A DNA stretch of 64,000 nt from NCBI GenBank assembly GCA_965199135.1, contig OZ240685.1, positions 248,001-312,000 on the forward strand. Direction: 5' to 3'. A model generated the notes under the pieces. It did no database searches. It worked only from the letters and a program-made list of their open reading frames with translations, and had not been told where the DNA came from. Position 1 is the stretch's first letter. Every line of letters starts with the position of its first letter. This stretch comes from EB88 sp965199135 (lineage in GTDB: Bacteria > Acidobacteriota > Terriglobia > Terriglobales > Acidobacteriaceae). Both the position numbers and the translations under genes were made by a program. Positions 6,480 to 15,270 of this stretch are shown here, one piece after another.

Positions 6480-8432
6480 ATGGGCCGCATCCGCATCCTG
6501 ACCGACCAGGTCGCCAACCAGATCGCGGCCGGCGAGGTGGTGGACCGCCCGGCGTCCGTGGTCAAGGAACTGCTCGAGAACGCGCTCGACGCCCACGCCA
6601 CCCGCATTCGCATCGAGATCGAAGGTGGCGGCCGCAAGCTGATCCGCATCACCGACAACGGCCACGGCATGGGCCGCGACGATGCGATGCTTGCTTTCGA
6701 ACGTCACGCCACCTCCAAGATCCGCTCGAGTGACGACCTCCTTCAGATTGCGACGCTGGGCTTCCGCGGCGAGGCCCTCCCATCGATCGCCTCGATCTCG
6801 CGTCTCGAGCTCGCAACCCGCGCCGAGGATGAACCAAGCGGCACCCGGATCGAGATCCACGGCGGCAAACTCACGCGGGTCGAGGACCGAGGCGGCCCGG
6901 CCGGAACAACGTTCACCATCCAGGACCTGTTCTTCAACACGCCCGCACGGCGCAAGTTCCTCAAGTCCGAGCAGACCGAGACGGCGCACGTCACCGCGCT
7001 TGTCACGCACTACGCGCTGGCGCATCCGGACAAGCATTTCGAGCTCGTTTCGAGCACGCACACCCTCCTGAACGCAGCGCCGGTCGCGCGGCCCGAGGAG
7101 CGGGTCTACCAGATCTTTGGCCGCGAGACCCTTGAGCAGCTCCTGCCGCTCGCCGCCGAGCGCCCCTTCGACCATGGCGGCCTGCCAGAGCCCCCACCCT
7201 GGAAGCGCGACGCTGACTACGAACCGCCGCCACCAGGCTCGATCCGGCTCTCAGGGTTCGCGGCCAAGCCAGAGCTGCAGAAGCTCAACCGCAACTCGAT
7301 CTACATTTTCGTCAACCAGCGGCTGATTCGCGACCGCCTCATCCTGCACGCGATTTCGGATGCGTACCGCAATGTCATGCCCCCAACCTCGTACCCGGTG
7401 ATGCTGCTGTTTCTCGAGATGCCACCAGCCGAGGTGGACGTCAACGTCCATCCTTCGAAGACCGAGGTCCGTTTCCGCCAGCCCTCGCTGGTGCATGACT
7501 TTGTCCGCGACACCATTCGCTACACGCTGATGAAGGCTCGCCCGGCGGCGTCGTTCCTGGCAGCGCTTGAAGCGAGCCCGAACCACCGGGAGCTGCTCGG
7601 CGGGAGCGAGCTCCCGTCGAATACACCACCTGCCGAGTATCTCGACTCCCAGTTTCCTCCTGGAGAAAGCGAGGGCACCGCAGCGTTTTCCCTCGCACCG
7701 CCGGAGCTTGCGGCAGAAGCCGCCCACCTCCCCTTTGCGGCCGCAGCGATCACCGCGCTCGCCGGGGCTGCGCTTGGGCAGCCGGTGCTGCCACAGAACG
7801 GCCTCGACACCACCGCCGCCTATGCGGCGGCGGAACCGGTCGCGACCCTCAATTCGCTGGCCTCGCTCAAGCCCATCGGCCAGCTGCGCGAGTCCTTCAT
7901 CCTCGCGACCAATGACGAAGGGCTCTGGATCGTCGACCAACATGTTGCGCATGAGCGCGTGCTGTTCGAGAAGATCCTGCGCGAGAGAGAGGTTGAAACG
8001 GTCCAGCGGCAACGCCTGCTGATGCCCCTGCTCATCGACCTTGAGCCCCACCAGATGGTGTTGTTTGCGCGCATCGCCCGCGAGCTCGAGCGCAACGGGT
8101 TTGAAGCCGAGCCCTTCGGCCCCAGAACCGTCGCGATCAAGGCCGCGCCGGTGGGCCTTGAAGGGCGGGAACTCGAGCGCATGCTCACCGAGGTGCTGGA
8201 GCAGGTCGAGCATGAGCAGTCGGAAAACCTCGAAGCCGCGCGCACCCGCATCGCGGCGTCGATCGCCTGCCATGCTGCCATCAAGATCAATATGCCCCTC
8301 GACACCGAGCGCATGCAGTGGCTGCTGGCGGAGCTGGGCAAAACCGAGCACCCGACCACTTGTCCCCATGGCCGTCCGATCGCTTTGCGGTATTCTTGGA
8401 TGGACATCCAGCGGGCGTTTCAGCGCATTTAG
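6480..8432 (+). CDS. mutL: DNA mismatch repair protein MutL
   Basis: 650 residues. MutL couples MutS mismatch recognition to strand incision. The GHKL ATPase domain is complete: IAAGEVVDRPASVVKELLEN, then DNGHGMG and GFRGEAL near residue 94. The second domain ends with VDVNVHPSKTEVRFR. A Pro/Ala-rich linker (about 350-450) leads to the dimerisation domain, which keeps the endonuclease motif as DQHVAHERVLFE (near 485, Val replacing the usual Ala) and the CPHGRP zinc motif near 626. So this is the nicking type of MutL, expected in a genome without MutH. No clear ribosome binding site precedes the ATG. Confidence 0.96.
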   Translation: MGRIRILTDQVANQIAAGEVVDRPASVVKELLENALDAHATRIRIEIEGGGRKLIRITDNGHGMGRDDAMLAFERHATSKIRSSDDLLQIATLGFRGEALPSIASISRLELATRAEDEPSGTRIEIHGGKLTRVEDRGGPAGTTFTIQDLFFNTPARRKFLKSEQTETAHVTALVTHYALAHPDKHFELVSSTHTLLNAAPVARPEERVYQIFGRETLEQLLPLAAERPFDHGGLPEPPPWKRDADYEPPPPGSIRLSGFAAKPELQKLNRNSIYIFVNQRLIRDRLILHAISDAYRNVMPPTSYPVMLLFLEMPPAEVDVNVHPSKTEVRFRQPSLVHDFVRDTIRYTLMKARPAASFLAALEASPNHRELLGGSELPSNTPPAEYLDSQFPPGESEGTAAFSLAPPELAAEAAHLPFAAAAITALAGAALGQPVLPQNGLDTTAAYAAAEPVATLNSLASLKPIGQLRESFILATNDEGLWIVDQHVAHERVLFEKILREREVETVQRQRLLMPLLIDLEPHQMVLFARIARELERNGFEAEPFGPRTVAIKAAPVGLEGRELERMLTEVLEQVEHEQSENLEAARTRIAASIACHAAIKINMPLDTERMQWLLAELGKTEHPTTCPHGRPIALRYSWMDIQRAFQRI

Positions 8433-8516
8433 CTCGCTCTTCTCGTTGCAACTCGGTTCTGCCCAGGCAGACATTTACTTAAGAGCTCGCGGCCCGGCTG
8501 GAGCAAGGACCTTCTT

Positions 8517-10976
8517 TTGACAGCAGAACAGCTTCAAACCGCGCGTGCTTCGGCCTGGCGTCAGCAAGACAACGCCCTGCTCACTGCCGAAGACGCAGCC
8601 AGCTGGCTTCGCGATGCCGGCCTCGTTCTTTTTCTCCCCCGTACAGCCCAGATCAAGGCTCCGGCTGCCTCGTTTGTGGAGGCGACCCTTGGCAAGGCGG
8701 ACGCCACCCCAAACCCTGCTGCCATTGAGAATGCCACCGGAATGCTGCGTCGCCTTCTGGCTGCTGGCGATGCCTTTGCGCTGAACCTGCTCGGCACCCC
8801 TGGCGACCAGCCTGACTTTCTCGCCACCGAGGAGGCGCTGCCCTTCATCTTCGCTCTACGTGGCGATCGTGAATGGAAGCGCGGGCCACGCGGCAAGAGC
8901 TCGCCCTTGGTCTCCGAAGTCTGGAAGCTGCTCGAGCGCGAAGGAGCACTCACTGCGGACGAGATCAAGACCCACCTCGGTCGCCACCTGACGGAATCTG
9001 CGGCCCTCCGCGCGCTCTCCGAGCTCTGGACAACGCTGCGCATCGAGCCGATCTACTCCGAAGCCGAAGGCACCCGCTGGCAGTTGCTCGAGGGCAACCA
9101 TGAAAAAGCCATGATCGCCGGTGCCACCATGGCGCAGGGCATGGCCCTTTCGGCGCTGGTCTCGCTCTACCTCCAAAGCACAGTGGCCGCCTCGGGCGAT
9201 GAGATCGAGGCGTTTCTCTCGCCGCTCGCCTCACGTTCGCGTGTTCGCGATGCCGTGCGCGGCCTGGTGGCGACCCGGCAGCTGGGCCTCCGCAACCTGG
9301 GCGCCAACGAACACTTCTTTGTGGAAGGAATGCTGCCGGACTTTGCCGAGGCTGCCCCGGTGATGCGCGAGCCTGAGTCTATGACAGAGCGTGAGTCCGA
9401 GAAAAAGCCTGCGGCGAAGAAGCCAGCGGCTGCAACGGAAATGCCCGCGGTGATTGCAGACATGCTGCCCGAGGTCGCGACTCCTGCCGAGATCGTGGTG
9501 GGCGACCTGCGCATCGAGGCTCTTTCCGATGCCGAAACAGAGCGCGAGCGGACCATGGGCGAGGGACGCAAGCGCTTCGTCGAGCAGCGTGGCTCAAGTG
9601 ATCGCAAGAGCTTTTCCTCGCGCCCTCCCTCGCGTGGCGCGTCACCCTTCGGTGGCGAGCGCAAGACGTTCTCGCGCGGACCGCGTCCCGGTGGCCCCCG
9701 CCCCGGTGGTCCAGGCCGCGCACCCGCCAGCGATGGTGAGAACAAGCCGTTTTACGCACGTGAGCCCTGGAAGGAAGATCGCAAGCCTGCCGCCGGTGGT
9801 GCTGAAGGCGCCGGAGAGCGGCGTCCCTTCCGTCCTGCTGCCGAAGGTGGGGGAGATCGCAAGCCCTTTGCGCCACGCGAAGGTCGCCCCGCGTTCGGGG
9901 GCGGAGACCGCAAGCCGTTCGCCCCGCGTGAAGGCCGCCCGTCATTCGGGGGCGGAGACCGCAAGCCCTTTGCGCCGCGTGAAGGTCGCCCCGCGTTCGG
10001 TGCGGGCGACCGCAAGCCGTTCGCCCCACGCGAAGGTCGCCCGTCGTTTGGTGCGGGAGATCGCAAGCCGTTCGCCCCACGCGAAGGTCGCCCGTCGTTT
10101 GGTGCGGGAGATCGCAAGCCGTTCGCGCCACGCGAAGGTCGCCCCGCGTTCGGTGCGGGAGACCGCAAGCCGTTCGCGCCGCGCGAAGGTCGCCCCGCGT
10201 TTGGTGCGAGAGACCGCAAGCCGTTCGCGCCACGCGAAGGTCGCCCCGCGTTTGGTGCGGGAGACCGCAAGCCGTTCGCCCCGCGCGAAGGTCGCCCCGC
10301 GTTCGGGGGCGGAGACCGCAAGCCGTTCGCGCCGCGCGAAGGTCGCCCGTCATTCGGGGGCGGAGACCGCAAGCCGTTCGCGCCACGCGAAGGCCGCCCG
10401 TCGTTTGCTGCGGGAGACCGCAAGCCGTTCGCGCCACGCGAAGGCCGCCCGTCATTTGGTGGGGGTGATCGCAAGCCGTTCGCGCCACGCGAAGGTCGCC
10501 CGTCGTTCGGTGGGGGTGATCGCAAGCCGTTCGCGCCACGCGAAGGCCGCCCCGCGTTTGGTGCGGGAGATCGCAAGCCCTTTGCGCCGCGAGAAGGCGG
10601 CGAAAAGCGTCCCTACACGCCCCGTGCTGGCAGCGACGACTCCAAACCATTCCGCAAGAGCAGCCCTGGAGGCTTCTCGACGCCGCGACGCACTGGCGCT
10701 GATGGCGCCGCGCCCCGCCGGTTCACTCCGGAAGAGGGTCGCCCACCACGCCCCGGTGCACCAGCAGGCGCTGCCCGTCCAGGCAAGCGTCCCCGGACGG
10801 CACCCTTTACCTCCTCCGGCAAACCGCGAGCAGGGGTAGGCGCTACAGGACGCCCTGGTCCGCGCACCGGACGCCCAGCAACGGGTCGCCCCGGGGCAGC
10901 CGGCCGCAAGCCTGGAAGCGGTCCCCGCAAGCCAGGCGGGCCGCGGAAGCCAGGTGGGCCAAGGCGTGACGCATGA
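8517..10976 (+). CDS. Winged-helix-like protein with a 15-copy basic tandem repeat tail
   Basis: 819 residues, starting at TTG 8517 with AAGGA eight bases upstream. Residues about 1-285 are an ordinary folded region; the segment LVSEVWKLLEREGALTADEIKTHLG followed by ALRALSELWTTLRIEP looks like a winged helix of the AlkZ/YcaQ-related type, an inference from pattern only. Residues about 295-445 are charged and disordered. Residues 446-700 are 15 perfect-period copies of a 17-residue unit around DRKPFAPREGRP[AS]F. The rest is Gly/Pro/Arg/Lys-rich, ending GGPRKPGGPRRDA. Such tails usually bind RNA or other nucleic acid. Its stop overlaps the cmk start (ATGA). It follows mutL by 84 bases. Confidence 0.8.
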   Translation: MTAEQLQTARASAWRQQDNALLTAEDAASWLRDAGLVLFLPRTAQIKAPAASFVEATLGKADATPNPAAIENATGMLRRLLAAGDAFALNLLGTPGDQPDFLATEEALPFIFALRGDREWKRGPRGKSSPLVSEVWKLLEREGALTADEIKTHLGRHLTESAALRALSELWTTLRIEPIYSEAEGTRWQLLEGNHEKAMIAGATMAQGMALSALVSLYLQSTVAASGDEIEAFLSPLASRSRVRDAVRGLVATRQLGLRNLGANEHFFVEGMLPDFAEAAPVMREPESMTERESEKKPAAKKPAAATEMPAVIADMLPEVATPAEIVVGDLRIEALSDAETERERTMGEGRKRFVEQRGSSDRKSFSSRPPSRGASPFGGERKTFSRGPRPGGPRPGGPGRAPASDGENKPFYAREPWKEDRKPAAGGAEGAGERRPFRPAAEGGGDRKPFAPREGRPAFGGGDRKPFAPREGRPSFGGGDRKPFAPREGRPAFGAGDRKPFAPREGRPSFGAGDRKPFAPREGRPSFGAGDRKPFAPREGRPAFGAGDRKPFAPREGRPAFGARDRKPFAPREGRPAFGAGDRKPFAPREGRPAFGGGDRKPFAPREGRPSFGGGDRKPFAPREGRPSFAAGDRKPFAPREGRPSFGGGDRKPFAPREGRPSFGGGDRKPFAPREGRPAFGAGDRKPFAPREGGEKRPYTPRAGSDDSKPFRKSSPGGFSTPRRTGADGAAPRRFTPEEGRPPRPGAPAGAARPGKRPRTAPFTSSGKPRAGVGATGRPGPRTGRPATGRPGAAGRKPGSGPRKPGGPRKPGGPRRDA
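9852..10616 (+). repeat. 15 x 51-bp in-frame tandem repeat
   Basis: Fifteen units with an exact 51-bp period; the GAT codon of the first unit is at 9855 and that of the fifteenth at 10569, exactly 14 x 51 bases apart. Units are nearly identical in DNA as well as protein, pointing to recent expansion or gene-conversion homogenisation. Variation is concentrated at the Ala/Ser position and at the Gly-Gly/Gly-Ala hinge. It lies wholly inside the coding frame of the winged-helix-like protein. Confidence 0.97.
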
Positions 10977-11686
10977 GTGGGGCGCCTTCCGCCGCCTCAC
11001 CTGCGCCAACCAACCGCATCCTCGCCATTGACGGGCCGGCCGGTGCAGGCAAGAGCACCATCGCCGCCCGCATCGCCGACCGCTTTGGGCTCCTGAATAT
11101 CGAAAGTGGGGCGATGTACCGGGCCTTCGCATTGAAGGCGCTGCGCACCGGTACCGCGGTCACGGACGAGGCCGCGCTCGACGCGCTCGCCCGCACGACC
11201 ACGATCGAGCTTCTTCCGGCTCAAACCGGCAATCAGGTCCTGCTCGACCGTGCGGATGTCACCACGCTCTTGCGCACCACCGAGATCTCGGAGGCTGCCT
11301 CGCGCGTCAGCGTTCACCCGCCGATTCGTCACTGGATGGTCGCGCTGCAGCAGGAACTGGGCCGCTCGGCTCCCGGTGGCATCGTTATGGAAGGTCGCGA
11401 CATCGGGACCGTGGTATTCCCGGACGCGAGCGTCAAGATCTTCCTCTCGGCCTCGCCCGAAGCCCGTACCGAGCGGAGGCTCGCCCAGACCGGCGAACCG
11501 GAAGCCGCAGTGCTGGCGGCGATTCGCGAGCGCGATGCCCGGGACACAAGCCGGGCTACCAGCCCGCTGCGCCCGGCAGACGACGCCATCACCATCGACT
11601 CCACCCAGCTCACGCTCGAAGAAGTCGTCGCAGAAGTCGCGACGCTCGTCGCAGAGCGCTGGCAGGCCGCGCTCAGCCCGCGCTAG
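10973..11686 (+). CDS. cmk: Cytidylate kinase
   Basis: 237 residues. Phosphorylates CMP/dCMP with ATP. Motifs: IDGPAGAGKSTIA (P-loop), ESGAMYRAFALKAL, the CMP-binding GRDIGTVVFPDASVKIFL segment, and the C-terminal RDxRD-like ERDARDTSRATSPLRPADDAITIDST. The first 13 residues are a polar extension. The ATG overlaps the stop of the repeat-tailed gene by four bases, so translation is probably coupled. Confidence 0.96.
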   Translation: MSGAPSAASPAPTNRILAIDGPAGAGKSTIAARIADRFGLLNIESGAMYRAFALKALRTGTAVTDEAALDALARTTTIELLPAQTGNQVLLDRADVTTLLRTTEISEAASRVSVHPPIRHWMVALQQELGRSAPGGIVMEGRDIGTVVFPDASVKIFLSASPEARTERRLAQTGEPEAAVLAAIRERDARDTSRATSPLRPADDAITIDSTQLTLEEVVAEVATLVAERWQAALSPR

Positions 11687-11735
11687 GCCTGCTACCGAGC
11701 CGGCGTAGCTCTGCATCCAGAGGCAGCCAGCCGAC

Positions 11736-13400
11736 CTACTGCACCGTGGGGGTGACCGGCTCGCTCGGTGGCTCTAAGTGCCGGGCATGCGTCGCACGCG
11801 TGTGTTCCGGCACGGCCGGCGGAGCAGGGGGAGCCGCTTCGTCGGTGTCACTGCCCTTGTGCAGGGTAATGTCGCCATGGCGGGTCGTCACTGAAAGATG
11901 CGGCCCACCCTGGCCAACCTGTCCCGTCAGCGTCTTGTCTCCGCCGCTGGTGTTCTGCACCAGGGGAAAGTCACTGCGGATCTCGTCATCCGAGCCGGTT
12001 GCACCACTCAGGCTAAAACTCGCGTTTGTTGGCACGGAGAGGGTGATATCGCCGGTGCTGTTGTTGATGGTGATCGCACCCAGCGGCTGCACCGCCGAGA
12101 CCGAAACATCGCTGTTGTTATCCGTAATCGTGGCATCGCCCTTCAGCCCGGTTACTTCAACCTCTTTCGAACGCGTAACCAGCTTCAGGCCATGCTCGAC
12201 CCCGCTGATACGAAGATCGTCCGAGTCGATCGAGACAGAGCCGGTCACGTGTTGCGCGTCCAGTTGCGTCCGATTCGAGTGAAAGGCCAGCAGCCCGTCG
12301 AGCCCATCGACCTCCGTCGTTCCAAAGAACTCGCCATTCAACTGCAGTTGGCCTTTCACTCCAGAGGCTGAGATATCCTCGGCACGCCCGTCCACCGCGA
12401 GATCACCACTGATGCCATGCGCGGTGACGTTCCCGTGGTCCATCGACACGTGCACGTTGCTGCCGATGCTGTCGACCGCGACATCCCCATGGTCCTGTGT
12501 GATCTCGACCGCCCGACGAAGGCCGGAGATCGCAATGTCGCCATGATGGTTGTGCACGGTACACAGCACTCCCTCGGGCACCGCAAGTACCAGCCGCACA
12601 TCCACACCCGAGCGACCCGGCACGGTGACGCTCGCGCTCGTGCCATTGATCACCAGGCGGGGCCGGGTGTCTGCGAAGGCCCGCTCGGCGTCACGGCCTG
12701 AGACATGGGCCTCCTGGTGCGCATCCACGTGGATCCGTCCATCCGTTGACGTGGCAAGCTGCAGGTCGCCATGCGCGTTGTCGATCGTGAGCACGGCATC
12801 GGCCGGCAGCAGCTCTGCAAGCGCGACATTGTTGTCGTGCTCTTCGCCGCCCAACGACCAGCTCCAGTCCGGATCCCAGTGCCAGTTCTCCCCGGGCAGC
12901 ATGCCGATATGGCGGCTGGAGACCCCGAGCGCGATCAAGAGCACGATCAGGACAAACAGTCCGCCGCCCCGGCGACGGCGCGGCAGGTAGCCACCAGCGC
13001 CAACGATCCGGCGTTCGTAGCCACGATCGAAGAGACGCTCCACCAGGAGCAGCAGCCCGACGACCACCAGCAGCAGCGGCCACCAGAGCGAGAAGTCATG
13101 CCAGAAGATCGCAGCCGGCACGGTATCGGTGGTGAACAGGAGGAACAGCACGCCGATGACGATCTCGAGCAGTGCGCCTACCAGCGAGCGCCGCCGTGGA
13201 AGCCCCGCGAGCTGCGGGTTGACCACGTACGCCGGCAGCGGCAGCACTGCTTCGAAGAAGTGCAGCACGCCGAACACGATCAGGTAAAGCGGCCAGGAAG
13301 CAGCGAAGGAGAGGATGTGCCACTGCGACAGCATGGCGGTCACAGCGAAGGTCAGCAGCAGGACAGGACCGGTGATCCGGCGAAACAGGAACGGGTTCAT
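11736..13400 (-). CDS. Membrane protein with LiaF-like spans and DUF4097-type beta repeat domain
   Basis: 554 residues. The first 170 residues carry several membrane spans (ITGPVLLLTFAVTAML, WPLYLIVFGVLHFF, a third around IVIGVLFLLFTTD, a fourth at WWPLLLVVVGLLLLVERLF, and GLFVLIVLLIALGV), resembling the DUF5668/LiaF membrane part. From about residue 190 to 540 it is a repetitive beta domain with Gly-Asp turns (HGDLQLAT, HGDIAISG, HGDVAVDS, HGNVTAHG, TGDITLSV, HGDITLHK), the pattern of DUF4097 putative adhesins. The tail is Pro-rich. Last gene of a sigma/anti-sigma operon; starts inside the stop of the preceding gene (ATGA 13397-13400). Probably an envelope protein responding to or reporting stress. 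Confidence 0.8.
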   Translation of the reverse strand: MNPFLFRRITGPVLLLTFAVTAMLSQWHILSFAASWPLYLIVFGVLHFFEAVLPLPAYVVNPQLAGLPRRRSLVGALLEIVIGVLFLLFTTDTVPAAIFWHDFSLWWPLLLVVVGLLLLVERLFDRGYERRIVGAGGYLPRRRRGGGLFVLIVLLIALGVSSRHIGMLPGENWHWDPDWSWSLGGEEHDNNVALAELLPADAVLTIDNAHGDLQLATSTDGRIHVDAHQEAHVSGRDAERAFADTRPRLVINGTSASVTVPGRSGVDVRLVLAVPEGVLCTVHNHHGDIAISGLRRAVEITQDHGDVAVDSIGSNVHVSMDHGNVTAHGISGDLAVDGRAEDISASGVKGQLQLNGEFFGTTEVDGLDGLLAFHSNRTQLDAQHVTGSVSIDSDDLRISGVEHGLKLVTRSKEVEVTGLKGDATITDNNSDVSVSAVQPLGAITINNSTGDITLSVPTNASFSLSGATGSDDEIRSDFPLVQNTSGGDKTLTGQVGQGGPHLSVTTRHGDITLHKGSDTDEAAPPAPPAVPEHTRATHARHLEPPSEPVTPTVQ

Positions 13401-14527
13401 CGCTGCTCCTCATCAGTAGGCGTGATCGCTGAGGTCTCGGGAGAGATGCTGAGCGGGTTCTTGGCCAACCCTGTTTGGGACCCGGCGGGGGGCGTGGCCT
13501 GCACCGGGTAGCCCACCTTGGGCTCCATCGGCTGGGCATATGGCGTCGGGGCCGTCACTCTCCGGTACAGGAGCCAGATGCCCAGCGCGAGGATCAGCAC
13601 CGGCCAGCCGCGGTAGAGCCAGTCCATGTCCAGAAGGCCCAGGGTGCTCATCAGGAGCAGAAGACCGACCAGGATCAGCACGATCGCACCGATCGGCTCA
13701 CTCCGTCTGGTAGGGGGGACTGGAATCATCGGGGCGACGGGAGAATAGGCCTGTGACGCGCCATGGGTTGGGCCAGGAACAGGTGCAGAGGCCCAGCCCG
13801 TTGGGGACGTTCCGGCCGGGTCGACAGGACGCGGAGCCTCGGCCCCCGGCATAGCAGCAGCGGGCGCGTACGGACGCGGACCAGCCCCGGGCTGCCATCC
13901 CGCAGCCGCGTTCGGCACCGGAGCAGGTGCTGCATAGGCTGGCGGAACCCGCCCGGCACCGCCAGGCTGCGGTCCGAGCCGCTGGCTCATGTCCAAGATG
14001 CCGAACGGGTCCGGCAGGGGTCGCCCGTCTCGCCGGGCAGAGGCTGTCTGGGCGGCGTCGAAGACCTGGTAGAACACCCAGGCCGCGATCAGGATCCCGG
14101 CCAACCCAAAGTGCTCGCTCGCACCGATGAGCACGATGAAGATCACCACATGCAGCAGCGCCTTGATGAACTGTCCGTTGTACATCGCGCCCACGCCCGG
14201 GATCAGGCCCAGGAACCCGGCCAGCACAGGGCTTGCATGCGAGCGGGGGTACGCGGCCGTCGGCGGATACGGGGGGGCCACCACGGGAGGCACGCGGTCC
14301 CATGCCGGGGCACCGGCTGGGCTGGCGCCCGGGGTGGCGCCGAAAGTGGTTCCGAAAGAAGTTCCGGGTGTCGTTCCGGCAGCCGCTGGCGAGCCACCGA
14401 GCAGGAGAAAGCATGGCTCACACAGCACAAGCCCGTTGTGGGTGCGGAGGCATTCGGAGCAAAGAGGCTTTCCGCAGTTCTGGCAGAAAGCAGTGGCCTG
14501 GCGCTCGGGATGATTGGCGCAGTTCAT
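13397..14527 (-). CDS. B-box zinc-finger membrane protein with LiaF-like C-terminus
   Basis: 376 residues. Residues 1-45 contain eight Cys/His typical of a B-box finger (CANHPERQATAFCQNCGKPL, then CSECLRTHNGLVLCEPC). A long Ala/Gly/Pro-rich linker follows, then a membrane region around ASPVLAGFLGLIPGVGAMYNG and LLHVVIFIVLIGASEHF, another Pro-rich linker with few charges, and two spans at IGAIVLILVGLLLLMSTLGLLD and WPVLILALGIWLLYRRV like DUF5668/LiaF. Overlaps the anti-sigma gene by four bases and the DUF4097 gene by four bases. It may act as a cytoplasmic zinc sensor tethered to the membrane; that is inference. Confidence 0.75.
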   Translation of the reverse strand: MNCANHPERQATAFCQNCGKPLCSECLRTHNGLVLCEPCFLLLGGSPAAAGTTPGTSFGTTFGATPGASPAGAPAWDRVPPVVAPPYPPTAAYPRSHASPVLAGFLGLIPGVGAMYNGQFIKALLHVVIFIVLIGASEHFGLAGILIAAWVFYQVFDAAQTASARRDGRPLPDPFGILDMSQRLGPQPGGAGRVPPAYAAPAPVPNAAAGWQPGAGPRPYAPAAAMPGAEAPRPVDPAGTSPTGWASAPVPGPTHGASQAYSPVAPMIPVPPTRRSEPIGAIVLILVGLLLLMSTLGLLDMDWLYRGWPVLILALGIWLLYRRVTAPTPYAQPMEPKVGYPVQATPPAGSQTGLAKNPLSISPETSAITPTDEEQR

Positions 14528-15270
14528 AGTCTGTCTCGTTTCTCGGCCAAAATCGCTGGCAGGACCTGGCTTGCCAGCAGTGGTGCAGTGATCATGTCCG
14601 CGTCGCGGCGGGCACTGGGTTGGGGATTTCTGGGCGGGTGATTCTTCTGCGCGGCATTGTCTGCGGTGTGGCGCATATCCTCAACGGTCGCTTCCATCTC
14701 GCGAACCAGGCGCAGGTTGTCGTAGAAGCTGACCACCTGCTTCTTGGTGTCGAAGAACTGTCGTGAAGCCGTCGCCTGGATCGCGCCGGAGTGGAGATCC
14801 GTCAGCCGCACACCGGTCAGCGAAAGCGTCAGCGCGATCGAGAAGAAGGCCATCGCAGCGGTCATCAGGATGCGGGCCTGGCGCTGCCCATGCATCATGC
14901 CAGGCACCATCCACGGCGCAGCCTGGGGGAGAACAAGTGCGTCGGGACCGACGCCGAGCGGTGTTGCATCGAGCGGCACCACGCCGCTCCCATCGGACCA
15001 TGCTTCCGCCGCAGTGCGGGCGAGGATCTTGCCCAGCAAATCCGCGGGCACCGACGGCGGTGCGTCGTGGAGCATCTGCACCCACTCACGGCCACTCTGG
15101 GCTTCACGCAGGAGGTCACCGCAATGGGGGCAGCCGGTCGCGTGGCTGCGCAATGCCGCTTCGTCCTCCGGGGAGATCGTGCCATCGAGGAGGTCGGTGA
15201 GGCTGGCCTCCCAACGCAGGCAGCTTTCCCCATCGTCGAAGTGGATCCAGGGAGTGTGTTCGTCTGCCAT
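14524..15270 (-). CDS. Anti-sigma factor, zinc-finger type
   Basis: 248 residues. The N-terminal anti-sigma domain has the zinc motif HATGCPHC (H-x3-C-x2-C) near residue 48-55, preceded by a helix (CLRWEASLTDLLDG). One membrane span is seen at ILMTAAMAFFSIALTLSLTGV (about residues 136-156), with a periplasmic C-terminal part. It should bind and hold the ECF sigma factor encoded immediately upstream: the sigma stop codon (15271-15273) directly abuts this ATG. Overlaps the next gene by four bases. Confidence 0.88.
   Translation of the reverse strand: MADEHTPWIHFDDGESCLRWEASLTDLLDGTISPEDEAALRSHATGCPHCGDLLREAQSGREWVQMLHDAPPSVPADLLGKILARTAAEAWSDGSGVVPLDATPLGVGPDALVLPQAAPWMVPGMMHGQRQARILMTAAMAFFSIALTLSLTGVRLTDLHSGAIQATASRQFFDTKKQVVSFYDNLRLVREMEATVEDMRHTADNAAQKNHPPRNPQPSARRDADMITAPLLASQVLPAILAEKRDRL

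Noticed and set aside
6375..7175. Minus-strand extension of the DUF2834 frame opposite mutL
   Set aside because: The real protein starts around 6368; everything further upstream is the complement of conserved mutL codons.
9852..10616. CRISPR array
   Set aside because: Repeats are contiguous 51-bp units without unique spacers and are translated in frame.
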